Below, piece after piece: positions 31,862-39,444 of a DNA stretch of 64,000 nucleotides. The DNA lies in contig JAJDET010000376.1 in assembly GCA_029259655.1 (NCBI GenBank), forward strand, positions 1-64,000, read 5' to 3'. The notes beneath the pieces were generated by a model. That model made no database searches. It saw nothing but the letters and a program-made list of their open reading frames with translations, and was not told the origin of the DNA. Position 1 is the first letter of the stretch, and each line of letters begins with the position of its first letter. The translations under genes and the position numbers were made by a program. Source of the stretch: Planctomycetota bacterium. GTDB taxonomy: Bacteria; Planctomycetota; UBA1135; GCA-002686595.

Positions 31862-32118
31862 AGGATGGATTCTCTGGCGATGGCGCGGAGGACCTGATCC
31901 CTGCCGTGGAGGCAGCGGTACCACCTGTCGATGAGGACACTGCAGGCGCCCGCGGCCGGCTTGTCGATCGAAACTTCCATGACGGAGCGGATGGCGTCCC
32001 AGCGCACGTCCATGGTGTAGTCGACCGGAGTTGGGTCGACTCCTTCCATGGGCACTGGGGAGTACCGCACCATCAGCGTGAGCAGACCGCCGGGCTTTCG
32101 ATCGATGGGTGTGAACAT
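31858..32118 (-). CDS. Hypothetical protein, leaderless first gene of the 32.1 kb operon
   Basis: 86 residues from MFTPIDRKPGGLLTLMVRYS. Only 7 bases (GGAGCTA) separate -10 and ATG, so translation is probably leaderless. Beta-rich with RAGAC... tail. No family recognised. Confidence 0.65.
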   Translation of the reverse strand: MFTPIDRKPGGLLTLMVRYSPVPMEGVDPTPVDYTMDVRWDAIRSVMEVSIDKPAAGACSVLIDRWYRCLHGRDQVLRAIARESIL

Positions 32119-32125
32119 TAGCTCC

Positions 32126-32153
32126 ACTCTACGGCGATCGCCGCACAAGTCAA
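32126..32153 (-). promoter_or_regulatory. Promoter-operator module of the 32118-29149 operon
   Basis: -35 TTGACT, 16-bp spacer with perfect palindrome CGGCGATCGCCG (32132-32143), -10 TAGAGT. The stop of the upstream operon's last gene (32150) lies in the -35 box. Confidence 0.87.
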
Positions 32154-32353
32154 GAGTGCTTCTCCGCCCTCACCCGAATCGGGGTGGCGTAGCAGTAGAG
32201 CCACAGGCCGTGCTCCTCGTGCCGATGGTAGAACTGGCCGTCGGGGAGGTCCTTCCGGATCTCCGGGCGCCGCTCAGGAGTGATGTTGACGCCCTCGATG
32301 AGCCCTCTGCAGTGGGAGCAGATGTCCCGGATGCACTGGAGTCGTTCGGTCAC
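32150..32353 (-). CDS. Small Cys/His protein
   Basis: 67 residues from a GTG start: MTERLQCIRDICSHCRGLIE. A CxxxxCxxC group and later HRHEEHG could bind metal. Last gene of the 34.3 kb operon. Confidence 0.62.
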   Translation of the reverse strand: MTERLQCIRDICSHCRGLIEGVNITPERRPEIRKDLPDGQFYHRHEEHGLWLYCYATPIRVRAEKHS

Positions 32354-32363
32354 TGAGGCGCCT

Positions 32364-32726
32364 TCACGACACCCGGTCTTCTTCGGGCTCCTCGAGCAGG
32401 TCCCAAGTCACCAGTAGGGAGCCCTCGTTCAGGTCGATGACGACGACGAGGTCCTCCCGGACCAGGATCACGGTGGGCCAGGACACGGGGCACGTGCGGG
32501 ACAGCATCTGCCGCCGGGGGTACCCCTTCCCGATCCAGTCGAAGTACGTGCGGAAGATGGGGGTCTCGTCGTTGACCTGGGTGATGTAGGCGGAGAGCAC
32601 GACCTCCCTGTCGGGGGAGAGGCTCCCGCGGACTCTCGCGAGGGTGACGATCTTGACGTGCTGCTCCGGGGGCGAAGCGCACCCGACGAGGACCAGGGCC
32701 AGTAGGACTGCGAGGATGCTTTTCAC
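32364..32726 (-). CDS. Lipoprotein
   Basis: GTG start. MKSILAVLLALVLVGC is a lipoprotein signal with lipobox LVGC (Cys16), followed by a beta-rich 105-residue domain. A lipoprotein made from an early-type operon could act at the cell surface, for example in superinfection exclusion; this role is inference. Confidence 0.75.
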   Translation of the reverse strand: MKSILAVLLALVLVGCASPPEQHVKIVTLARVRGSLSPDREVVLSAYITQVNDETPIFRTYFDWIGKGYPRRQMLSRTCPVSWPTVILVREDLVVVIDLNEGSLLVTWDLLEEPEEDRVS

Positions 32727-32776
32727 TTGTCGATCTCCGTGGTCAGGGTTTCTCCGGTGAGCTCGATCGCGGTCAC
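32723..32776 (-). CDS. 17-residue coupled micro-ORF
   Basis: MTAIELTGETLTTEIDK from GTG, joined to both neighbours by GTGA overlaps. Double coupling suggests it is translated, perhaps only to carry ribosomes to the lipoprotein start. Confidence 0.45.
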   Translation of the reverse strand: MTAIELTGETLTTEIDK

Positions 32777-33132
32777 GGCGTCCCCGCCCGCCTCAGGTGG
32801 CGCCCGTGCTCCTTGCGCCACGACTTGAGGCTGAGGTGGACCACCTCGACCTTGACCGGGGCGGAGTTCGCGGTCCCCTGGACTCCGTCGAGCATGACAT
32901 TGGCGTCCGCGGCGAGGATCGGGTCGAAGAACATGCCGCGGGGCACCGGGTGACCCCTCCCTTCGGTGAGGTCCGAGTTCTGCATGGGGATGTGGACGTC
33001 GATCCCATCCCCTTCGGGGAGGCCCAGCGCCGCCCGAATGTTCTGGGCGCGCACGGCGGCGACAGCCTTCCTGGCCGCGCTCTCCTCTTCGGGGGTCAGC
33101 CCGGCGAGCAGCCCCTTGGATTCCTGGCTCAT
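32773..33132 (-). CDS. Hypothetical protein
   Basis: 119 residues from MSQESKGLLAGLTPEEESAA. Helical N-terminus, then a beta-rich region (VMLDGVQGTANSAPVKVEVV) and a basic tail. ATGA overlap with the PadR-like gene upstream. No family recognised. Confidence 0.66.
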   Translation of the reverse strand: MSQESKGLLAGLTPEEESAARKAVAAVRAQNIRAALGLPEGDGIDVHIPMQNSDLTEGRGHPVPRGMFFDPILAADANVMLDGVQGTANSAPVKVEVVHLSLKSWRKEHGRHLRRAGTP

Positions 33133-33743
33133 GATAATTCTCCTGCAGGCGCCTGCACCTCTTCGGTGGTGGTCTCGTACCGGCGGTTCGTCCAGCCCCT
33201 TCGGGCTCTGGCGCGCCGCTCGAAGGCGGCGGTCACGGCCGCCTCTTCGGATAGCCGGACCCAGTGAGTTCCTTGCTTGTTGTGGTGGGCCATCCGGATC
33301 CGTCCGAACGTGACGAACCCCGAGGCCAGCCATCGATCGATGATTGCCATGTCTTCGGCGTTCATCCTGTCCATGTGCACTCGGCCGGAGAGATCCACGG
33401 CGCAGGTCTCGAGGTAGAGCAGTAGGGAGGCCTCGGTCTTCTCCAGCGCGGCTGGGCTGGCGGCGGCCATGTCGCGCGCGGCGCCGATCGATCTCTTTCC
33501 GTGGCCGGTGAGCTCGTAGTGCCGCTCCTTGCAGGTGAATCCGTCGATGACGCTGTCGACGTACCAGCCGCGGGCGAGGTTCGCCTGCTCGATCCGGCTC
33601 ATCAGCTGGTAGAAGCTGGCGCGGGATCGGGACCTCGTCTCGAGAGCGTCGAGCTCCCTGCGGATCTTCGCACCGGACGCGGTCCGGCTACCGATGATCT
33701 TCATGACCGCCAGCTGGAGGAAGGTGACCTCGGGGATGCTCAC
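33129..33743 (-). CDS. PadR-like winged-helix protein
   Basis: 204 residues. Residues ~8-85 (LQLAVMKIIGSRTASGAKIR, ASFYQLMSRIEQANLARGWY, HYELTGHGKRSI) follow the PadR winged-helix plan: N-terminal helix, recognition helix with SFYQLMSRIE, then a wing ending in YxLTxxGK. A helical C-terminal region could dimerise. Among genes in the window it is one of the better candidates for a DNA-binding regulator, possibly of the operator family. Confidence 0.68.
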   Translation of the reverse strand: MSIPEVTFLQLAVMKIIGSRTASGAKIRRELDALETRSRSRASFYQLMSRIEQANLARGWYVDSVIDGFTCKERHYELTGHGKRSIGAARDMAAASPAALEKTEASLLLYLETCAVDLSGRVHMDRMNAEDMAIIDRWLASGFVTFGRIRMAHHNKQGTHWVRLSEEAAVTAAFERRARARRGWTNRRYETTTEEVQAPAGELS

Positions 33744-34216
33744 GAGCGCTCCTCCAGGTGCTTCCTGACGGCGGCGAGAGCTGAAGCTTGTCCTACCCCA
33801 ACTTCGTCGCCGTCAATGAACCCCACCAGCTCCCGCACGTCCTCGACGAACTGCGCGTGCTTGCTGTGGCGTTCGGCCAGCGTCGTCTCAGAGAACTCGG
33901 GGTGCATGGCCCGCACCCTCTCCAGGGCTTCTCGAAGACGGTCGGTGGGCATCAGCTCGGGCGTGCCGGCCGCCCCCAGGAGTTCTGAGACCTCCAACAT
34001 GAACTGTGCGGGGGACGCACCGCCCAGGCCCTCGGCCATCGCGGCGTCGTGGACCTCCTGCCACTTGGCGGCGACCTCGAGCCTGCTCTGGCCGCACACG
34101 ACCTCTCCGAGCACGGGGTGGGAAGCCCCGATGCACATGCCGGCGTACCTATCGGGCTCCTCCTCGAACGTGAGGTCCCAGCCCGCGGCCTCCAGCTTGT
34201 CTCGTATTTCGCCCAT
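33740..34216 (-). CDS. Hypothetical protein, first gene of the 34.3 kb operon
   Basis: 158 residues from MGEIRDKLEAAGWDLTFEEE; GGAGCACGAC precedes the ATG. Mixed alpha/beta N-terminus and a helical remainder (LREALERVRAMHPEFSETTL). ATGA overlap with the PadR-like gene. Confidence 0.68.
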   Translation of the reverse strand: MGEIRDKLEAAGWDLTFEEEPDRYAGMCIGASHPVLGEVVCGQSRLEVAAKWQEVHDAAMAEGLGGASPAQFMLEVSELLGAAGTPELMPTDRLREALERVRAMHPEFSETTLAERHSKHAQFVEDVRELVGFIDGDEVGVGQASALAAVRKHLEERS

Positions 34217-34262
34217 GTCGTGCTCCGTGGTGGGGGCTCTCGGGTCTCGTATCGGCACCCCT

Positions 34263-34290
34263 ACTATACGGCGATCACCGCGCACTTCAA
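34263..34290 (-). promoter_or_regulatory. Promoter-operator module of the 34216-32150 operon
   Basis: -35 TTGAAG, 16-bp spacer with CGGTGATCGCCG on the coding strand (34269-34280), -10 TATAGT. Confidence 0.85.
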
Positions 34291-34303
34291 GGCCTTTCAT
34301 TGC

Positions 34304-34579
34304 TCAGGAGGTCTTCCCGTAGATGGCGAAGACGTGGTGGACGCCATTGATGGTGCGCGCGGCGAACCCCCACTTTCCCTTGGGGACGATGACGCGTCGT
34401 GCCCGAAGGTTGCTGGCGTGCCTTGATGCTTGGCCGGAGTCCTCGCACTCCATCACGGACACCCAGAGTCCGCGGCGCTTCATGGCCGGCGAGAGCCGTT
34501 TCACCCAGATCCCGTTGGGGGGCTTACTGCGCGGCAGGGACTCGAGGGCGAGTGGTTCTTTGGGGCGTGGCTTTTTCAT
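34304..34579 (-). CDS. Basic hypothetical protein
   Basis: 91 residues from MKKPRPKEPLALESLPRSKP, basic, with a RVIVPKGKWGFAARTINGVH segment. Last gene of the 39.7 kb operon. No family recognised. Confidence 0.64.
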   Translation of the reverse strand: MKKPRPKEPLALESLPRSKPPNGIWVKRLSPAMKRRGLWVSVMECEDSGQASRHASNLRARRVIVPKGKWGFAARTINGVHHVFAIYGKTS

Positions 34580-35184
34580 CACATCGTCTTGCAGCAGAGA
34601 GCGCACTGGGTGATGGTTCTCTCGGGTCCGCCCTTCAGGACTCGGATGGGGTTGGAGATATCGATCATGCGATTGCAGACCGGGCACGCCCTCTGGATGA
34701 GGCGCTCGGTCGCGCCCTTCCGGGCCTCGCCTTCATCGTCTCTCCCCTCCTTCGCGCGGCGGGCGCGGCGGTCGGCCATGACTCGGTGGTAGGTGTTGCA
34801 CGCCGAGCACGTCCTCGGGCTGTCGGGTCCGCTTCCGCCGCAATCGCACTCTGCGTTGACAGCTGCGCTCCAGATGCGGAATTCCTCCCCTTTCCCTTCC
34901 GCCCGCGCCTCCGCGATGGCGGCGGTGTGCAATGCTTCGCGACGCCGCAACTCCCCCATGAGTTCGTCGATCCGCGCTCTTCTGACCTCGATTGCGGTAA
35001 TGATTTCGTCTGACGACTCCTGGCAGTCAGGCCCGAATAGCCCGATGCGATCACCGGTCGGTGGGTAGAGGTACACCACCGGGACCGGAGTCATGTCCTC
35101 GCCAAGCAGAGCGTACGACTGCCCGTCCATGCGCGATCTTGTCCACTTACCCATCGTCCCTCCCCTATCCGGTGTCTTGCTCAT
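34579..35184 (-). CDS. Zinc-binding hypothetical protein
   Basis: 201 residues. CDCGGSG...CSAC in the middle resembles a DnaJ-type CxxCxGxG half-site, and a second group CPVC...CALCC lies at the C-terminus. The start region shares 18 identical bases with the start region of the membrane-protein gene at 36315, a small local duplication. Confidence 0.7.
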   Translation of the reverse strand: MSKTPDRGGTMGKWTRSRMDGQSYALLGEDMTPVPVVYLYPPTGDRIGLFGPDCQESSDEIITAIEVRRARIDELMGELRRREALHTAAIAEARAEGKGEEFRIWSAAVNAECDCGGSGPDSPRTCSACNTYHRVMADRRARRAKEGRDDEGEARKGATERLIQRACPVCNRMIDISNPIRVLKGGPERTITQCALCCKTM

Positions 35185-35387
35185 GTCTCCCTCCTCGCCT
35201 CAACGCAACCATCGTGCGGGTCCGGCGCGTTGCCGACTTTGAACCCGTGGCCCCTACCAAAGCGCCAGTAGGAGCAGATTGGGCAGATGCCCATGAATTT
35301 GAGGCGCATCAGATCCTTGTGGAACTCGCGGTCGTAATCCTCCTTCTTGCGCATCCGCGCCAGAAGCCAAGCGAGTAGTCGTTTCAC
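35181..35387 (-). CDS. Small basic protein with CxxC
   Basis: GTG start chosen (MKRLLAWLLARMRKKEDYDR); 68 residues. ICPIC and a C-terminal His/Cys pair may bind zinc. The N-terminus is an amphipathic, basic helix. Upstream lies a long inverted repeat. Confidence 0.55.
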   Translation of the reverse strand: MKRLLAWLLARMRKKEDYDREFHKDLMRLKFMGICPICSYWRFGRGHGFKVGNAPDPHDGCVEARRET

Positions 35388-35408
35388 CTCGTTACTCCCA
35401 ATGAAAGA

Positions 35409-35491
35409 GCCGGCCCCGGCTCGAATGCTTGAGCCACCACCCCGGTTGCTTTGAGAGGCCAAGGGCGGCAGCCGGAGACACCGGGGCCGGC
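35409..35491 (-). other. Long inverted repeat between two operon genes
   Basis: GCCGGCCCCGG and CCGGGGCCGGC (11 bp, perfect) enclose about 60 bases holding a second hairpin GGCTC/GAGCC. On the minus strand CTCTTTC follows. This could be a terminator or attenuator inside the 39.7 kb operon, or a structured RNA. I could not fold it as a tRNA. Confidence 0.55.
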
Positions 35492-35496
35492 GTTGT

Positions 35497-35742
35497 TCAG
35501 CGCGCCGCCAGTTCCGGGGAGACGTGGTCCACCTTCCCGCGTTCGGTGGCGACGATCCGGGCCAGCATCGGCAGCGTCTTCACCAGTTCATCCTTGGTCA
35601 GGTCCCACCCGCAGTTGCCTCCGATGCATAGGTAGTAGAGGCCGGTGTCTCGGGCCATAACCCGGACGTGGGGAATGGGCTCGCCGTCCTGGATCGGGGT
35701 CTGGTACTCGGAAAGGCTGAGGTCGTCGTTCAAGGTAATCAT
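35497..35742 (-). CDS. Hypothetical protein
   Basis: 81 residues from MITLNDDLSLSEYQTPIQDG, alpha/beta (GLYYLCIGGNCGWDL). No family recognised. Confidence 0.65.
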   Translation of the reverse strand: MITLNDDLSLSEYQTPIQDGEPIPHVRVMARDTGLYYLCIGGNCGWDLTKDELVKTLPMLARIVATERGKVDHVSPELAAR

Positions 35743-36030
35743 CTAACTCTCCTGTGGTTGTGGGCTCTCGCCCGGGTGATCGGTCCTTGGCCGGACAACT
35801 ACCGGCCCTCTGCACGGCTTGTTCTTCCCGTCGGCGCGGCGGACGATCCCGCAGGCCGAGCACGCGGTGAACCCGAACGTCTCCCGTCGTGCCCATCGGT
35901 GCTCGCGCGAGCCGCCCGCCAGCGGGTTCCATTGGTGGCCGCACGGGCACAGCCGCGTGCTCCAGGTGTTCCGCGCGACTGCAATGCCGGAGGTCCGGCC
36001 GCAGCTACGGCAGATCATCTCAGTAGGCAT
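35743..36030 (-). CDS. Double zinc-ribbon protein
   Basis: 95 residues from MPTEMICRSCGRTSGIAVAR. CRSCGR...CPCGHQW and CSACGIVRR show two Cys-based zinc sites. The start overlaps the 40-residue gene upstream. No family recognised. Confidence 0.65.
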   Translation of the reverse strand: MPTEMICRSCGRTSGIAVARNTWSTRLCPCGHQWNPLAGGSREHRWARRETFGFTACSACGIVRRADGKNKPCRGPVVVRPRTDHPGESPQPQES

Positions 36031-36142
36031 CGAAGATCCTCCGCCAGCACCGCTCGCAGAACTGGTCTCGACCGGACGGCTCCCCACAGCGGCAACGCCT
36101 GCGCTTGAGCGCCCACAAGATGAAGTTCTTGAGGCAGCGCAT
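36020..36142 (-). CDS. 40-residue zinc-ribbon micro-protein
   Basis: MRCLKNFILWALKRRRCRCG continues to a CERCW pair, giving a compact CxC/CxxC zinc knuckle. ATG overlaps the upstream TGA (TGATG), and the stop overlaps the next gene's start. Supported by coupling and Cys spacing. Confidence 0.62.
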   Translation of the reverse strand: MRCLKNFILWALKRRRCRCGEPSGRDQFCERCWRRIFDAY

Positions 36143-36315
36143 CAGTTCATCCAAATGATCGCGCCCAACGTGAGGGCGCCAACCACGAAGCCGGTGAAGA
36201 AGAACACGATAGACCGGCGTTTTCCGCGCCAGTCTCCTGCGTCGAGGATCTCGTTGAAGATGTCTCCAACGCGGTCGTAGTCAATCACGGGTTCGTCGTT
36301 CGGTGTCTTGCTCAT
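36142..36315 (-). CDS. Small single-span membrane protein
   Basis: 57 residues from MSKTPNDEPVIDYDRVGDIF; one C-terminal transmembrane helix (VFFFTGFVVGALTLGAIIW). GGAGACGAC precedes the ATG. Function unknown. Confidence 0.7.
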   Translation of the reverse strand: MSKTPNDEPVIDYDRVGDIFNEILDAGDWRGKRRSIVFFFTGFVVGALTLGAIIWMN

Positions 36316-36671
36316 GTCGTCTCCTTTCTCGCGCGGTGCGCCAGGATCGCGGCTATCGTTCGGGCGCGTTCTTCGGTGGGGGCGGTCACGATGACCCGGT
36401 GCTCGGGCTCGTAGGGAACGAACGGGACTACAGGGATTCGGCAGCACTCCCAGCCACCCTCATCGAGTTCGGTGATCTCGGGGAGGTCGCCCGGTTGGTC
36501 CAGCGCCTTCGCGTCGCGGATGTCGTGGTAGGGGTCCCACGAGTAAACGTGGAACGTGCCGGCCTTGTAGCCGCCGCTCGTGTCCACACTCCACCCCATC
36601 CCCTCCACCGCCGCGATGCGGTTCAGCTCCTCGGCGGGGAGGGCGTGCAGGTCAGAGTTCGGGGAGTTCAT
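36312..36671 (-). CDS. Hypothetical protein
   Basis: 119 residues: an N-terminal helix, a Trp/Tyr-rich beta region (GTFHVYSWDPYHDIRD) and a helical C-terminus (EERARTIAAILAHRARKE). Coupled by overlap to the membrane protein. No family recognised. Confidence 0.65.
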   Translation of the reverse strand: MNSPNSDLHALPAEELNRIAAVEGMGWSVDTSGGYKAGTFHVYSWDPYHDIRDAKALDQPGDLPEITELDEGGWECCRIPVVPFVPYEPEHRVIVTAPTEERARTIAAILAHRARKETT

Positions 36672-36876
36672 CGAATTCCTCCTGCGTCATGTGGATGATC
36701 TCGAACGAGATGTCGTCGCCCTTGGTCGCTTCGTTCGCCCAATCCGCGAACGCTTCCCCGATGACTCGTCGCGCGTGCCCGTCCAACGGCAACGGGATCG
36801 CTTGGTACGCGTAGCCGTCGCCCAGTTCGGGCGGCATCTTGAGGAACGGCAGGCTTTCGGGGGCCGGGTCAGGCAT
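36652..36876 (-). CDS. Small acidic protein
   Basis: 74 residues from MPDPAPESLPFLKMPPELGD, ending in an acidic EEFDELPEL tail. Overlaps both neighbours. No family recognised. Confidence 0.62.
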   Translation of the reverse strand: MPDPAPESLPFLKMPPELGDGYAYQAIPLPLDGHARRVIGEAFADWANEATKGDDISFEIIHMTQEEFDELPEL

Positions 36877-37126
36877 GGGAACTCCCCCACGTACGCGGCC
36901 ACCAGTAACTCTCGTTCTCGCGGTCCAGGGTCCGCAGATCGCGCACTGAGATGAACGTGGTGCCCGCGATGTCCGAGTCGTCGCACATGAAGAGGTAGTG
37001 CCAGCACGACGCCTTGAGGCAGTTGTCGCAAACCTCCACGCGAGTGTCCTCACAGAACGGGTCCACGCCCCAACGCTGGCCCTCGACGCCAGGGGATTTG
37101 TGTTGCTCGATATCACTAATCGGCAT
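36869..37126 (-). CDS. Small Cys-rich protein
   Basis: 85 residues from MPISDIEQHKSPGVEGQRWG. CDNCLKASCWHYLFMC may form a metal site; several Trp/Tyr follow. Start inside the end of a possible broken frame upstream. Confidence 0.62.
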   Translation of the reverse strand: MPISDIEQHKSPGVEGQRWGVDPFCEDTRVEVCDNCLKASCWHYLFMCDDSDIAGTTFISVRDLRTLDRENESYWWPRTWGSSHA

Positions 37127-37212
37127 CCGTCTTCTCCATCGCCGCCGCCCGCGCGGTGCGGCCTGCGGGCGAGAGTTTGTACAGCGGAAACTTGGTTGGC
37201 GCGCTGGTTCAT
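37127..37212 (-). pseudogene. Possible frameshifted small gene
   Basis: An ATG at 37212 opens MNQRANQV... but the +1 frame reads PTKFPLYKLSPAGRTARAAA followed by MEKTDAD and a stop that abuts the next gene. The second reading looks like a natural C-terminus (YKLSPAGR resembles a winged-helix end) yet has no start codon. A one-base indel or programmed frameshift near 37200 would join them. Confidence 0.3.
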
Positions 37213-37215
37213 GCC

Positions 37216-37428
37216 TCAGTGCCCGCAGCCCGGGCCTCCGAGGGAGTAGCTCTTGGCGATGGCCCAGACTGCCGCCGTGAAGCACAGGACGGTGATGATC
37301 CTGAGCCACAACGTCTCCGTCTCCAGGGCCTTGACCCGCGCGCCCAGGGCAACGAGGATCCCGGTGTGCTGGTGGAGATTGTCGGCGACCTGAACGCGAT
37401 TTTCGGGATGCTGCTTAGGATCAGACAT
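37216..37428 (-). CDS. Small coiled-coil/membrane protein
   Basis: 70 residues; a heptad-like helix (VADNLHQHTGILVALGARVK) followed by one hydrophobic span (IITVLCFTAAVWAIA). Resembles hemolysin XhlA-type phage proteins in layout, without clear motif support. Confidence 0.62.
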   Translation of the reverse strand: MSDPKQHPENRVQVADNLHQHTGILVALGARVKALETETLWLRIITVLCFTAAVWAIAKSYSLGGPGCGH

Positions 37429-37750
37429 CGGGCTGGTCCTTGATCGGTCCGTCCAGGTTGACGAGCGCCGCGCTGAGGTGTCCGACAGAGGCCTTGCAGC
37501 CTCCCCGGGCCATGAGTTCGTTGCGCAGGCTTCGGATGACCTCGGCGGCCTCGACGAGGGTGGTGGCTGGTCTTTCGAGCAAGTCCCCCGCGGAGCAGGC
37601 GGCCTGGAGCAGGGCGAGGATCTCCCGCCCGTGCCGGGTGTCGAAGCGCTTGCTCACCCCGGGCATCGACCACCGGCCGTCTCCGTGGTGGGTCATGCCA
37701 GCCGCGGTCAGCTCGGGCGCGGGGCTCGGTGTGGATTGATCGTCACTCAT
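37421..37750 (-). CDS. Hypothetical protein
   Basis: 109 residues from MSDDQSTPSPAPELTAAGMT, helical after residue 40 (REILALLQAACSAGDLLERP). Overlaps both neighbours by a few bases. No family recognised. Confidence 0.63.
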   Translation of the reverse strand: MSDDQSTPSPAPELTAAGMTHHGDGRWSMPGVSKRFDTRHGREILALLQAACSAGDLLERPATTLVEAAEVIRSLRNELMARGGCKASVGHLSAALVNLDGPIKDQPDV

Positions 37751-38220
37751 TTCAGCCATCCGTCTGGGACTTCGATGCCGCACGCCGGGCAGTGCGAGAC
37801 CTGGGGCATCGACAAGAAAACAGTGCTGCACGTCGAGGACGGGCAGGAGTAGGGGCTGCTCCCCTTGGCGCTGCTGGCGGACAGGGAGCGCAACACGCCG
37901 GCCAGCGCCTCGTCTGCGGCTGCAAACCCGCAATCGCAGGCGCCGTCCCATGCCCAGGGACACCGTTCAGCGTGGGACTCGCGGTTCCTGTCCACGAACC
38001 GTTCCAGCTCCTTCACGCCGTCCATCAGCGGGGTCAGTGCGTTGCACATGGTTACGTAGTGGTGTGCGTTGGTGACGGCCACGTCGTCAGGCAGGGTGCC
38101 CGCTCCGAAGTCGGCGATCAGGTTTCCGCGCATGAACACCTCGCCGTCGGTCACGTCGGGGTCGCACGGCTCGACCACCGTCTTCTCGTGCAGCTGTCGT
38201 AGTGCTTCCAGGCTATTCAT
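37747..38220 (-). CDS. Cys-rich hypothetical protein
   Basis: 157 residues; acidic N-terminal half and a C-terminal half with CPWAWDGACDCGF, a YSCPSSTCS segment and CPACG, likely one or two zinc sites. ATGA overlaps. No family recognised. Confidence 0.66.
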   Translation of the reverse strand: MNSLEALRQLHEKTVVEPCDPDVTDGEVFMRGNLIADFGAGTLPDDVAVTNAHHYVTMCNALTPLMDGVKELERFVDRNRESHAERCPWAWDGACDCGFAAADEALAGVLRSLSASSAKGSSPYSCPSSTCSTVFLSMPQVSHCPACGIEVPDGWLK

Positions 38221-38576
38221 TGCCGTCGATCTCCTTCCAGGCCTCGGCGTATGCCGCCGCCCTGGACCGAATCCTCGTCGGGCTCAGATAGGGGCGCGGA
38301 CAACCCCCCTCTCCCCACCAGGAGGAGGTCCATCACCCCCAGCGAGCAGACGCAGTGCGCGCCGTCCCGCGATAGCGTGAACAGCCGGATGGGGTCCACG
38401 TCAAAGCCCTCGTGCGGCCCACGCAGCGTGAACCACTCCCGGCCGGTCAGGACAGCGTGCGCCGCCTCCATCCTGGCCTGACGGTCACGCGAGGACTTGA
38501 CCTCGCCTCGAAGTGCCGCGAGCCTCTCCTGGGCCCACACGGGGAGCTTCTTCTCTCGCTCGGTAGGACCCATCAT
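38217..38576 (-). CDS. Hypothetical protein, paralogue of the next gene upstream
   Basis: 119 residues. The N-terminus LPVWAQERLAALRGEVKSSR parallels LPGWAQRKLASLREKLRRED of the 38573-39103 gene, and both share an APLSEP segment. Tandem duplication is likely. The LPxWAQxxLxxLR start is frequent in actinophage hypotheticals. Confidence 0.68.
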   Translation of the reverse strand: MMGPTEREKKLPVWAQERLAALRGEVKSSRDRQARMEAAHAVLTGREWFTLRGPHEGFDVDPIRLFTLSRDGAHCVCSLGVMDLLLVGRGGLSAPLSEPDEDSVQGGGIRRGLEGDRRQ

Positions 38577-39103
38577 CGGGAATCCTCCGCCGGCGACGCG
38601 GCCCCCTCGACCGTCTTGGCCTCCGGGATCGCGAGCGTGGCCTCGACGAAGTAGTGAGCCTCTCCCATCCCGAGGAGGCTGGGCATCTCGTCGAAGGTGC
38701 CGTCCGGGTCTTGGCCTGTGTATCCGCGGGCGATCCAGCTCCCCTTCGGGTCGACGGCGACCGGGATCCGGACGCGGACGCTCTTGGGCGGATCCTCTCC
38801 CGGCTCCGATAGGGGCGCGGGCAACTCCCCCAACAACAAAGAGTCCCGTAGTGACCAGAGTAGGAGCGCGGCTGAGGTGTTCCCCACCAGCGGGAACCTT
38901 CTCCGGAGATCAGCTGCGTGGTCGGCTATCAGTCTGCCGACGCGTACCCGCTCAGCCACCCTGCTCCTCTGGACCCTGGCCTCGAGATCCACCTCGAGCT
39001 GAGCTCGATCGGCGTCCTCTCGACGAAGCTTCTCACGTAGTGACGCGAGCTTCCGCTGAGCCCACCCGGGGAGTACGTCTTCCTGGTACTGGTCGTCACG
39101 CAT
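38573..39103 (-). CDS. Hypothetical protein, paralogue of the downstream gene
   Basis: 176 residues. Coiled-coil N-terminus after LPGWAQRKLASLREKL, then beta-rich regions (VRVRIPVAVDPKGSWIARGY). See the neighbouring paralogue. No function known. Confidence 0.68.
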   Translation of the reverse strand: MRDDQYQEDVLPGWAQRKLASLREKLRREDADRAQLEVDLEARVQRSRVAERVRVGRLIADHAADLRRRFPLVGNTSAALLLWSLRDSLLLGELPAPLSEPGEDPPKSVRVRIPVAVDPKGSWIARGYTGQDPDGTFDEMPSLLGMGEAHYFVEATLAIPEAKTVEGAASPAEDSR

Positions 39104-39444
39104 CAGAGGTCCTCGATGTCAGGAGGGACTCTGCCCTCGGATGAATCCTGCTCGGCCGCGGCGATCTCCTCCCAGGCCTCCTTGTAGCGAGCCCACTGGG
39201 CCGAGGTAGCGCCCCGGCGGATCTCGACCCCCTCACCGTCGACCAACCGGAGCCCCCGGTAGAAGATGGCGTGGTCGACGACCCCTGAGCCCCTGGTCCG
39301 ATCGAAGTGCTCGCGCGCCTCGGCATAGGAGTCACAGGAAGCAGCGGTGCGCATCCACGGGCCGTATCTGATCTGATGGGGCCGGTAGGGATTGTGCCCA
39401 GCCACCCCGATCGATCTCCACTTGACGATGAACTGGGCGGGCAT
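39103..39444 (-). CDS. Hypothetical protein
   Basis: 113 residues: beta-rich basic first half (FIVKWRSIGVAGHNPYRPHQ) and a helical acidic end. Coupled to both neighbours. No family recognised. Confidence 0.65.
   Translation of the reverse strand: MPAQFIVKWRSIGVAGHNPYRPHQIRYGPWMRTAASCDSYAEAREHFDRTRGSGVVDHAIFYRGLRLVDGEGVEIRRGATSAQWARYKEAWEEIAAAEQDSSEGRVPPDIEDL

Noticed and set aside
35409-35491. Possible tRNA-like fold
   Set aside because: No cloverleaf with proper anticodon and T-loop could be drawn on either strand.
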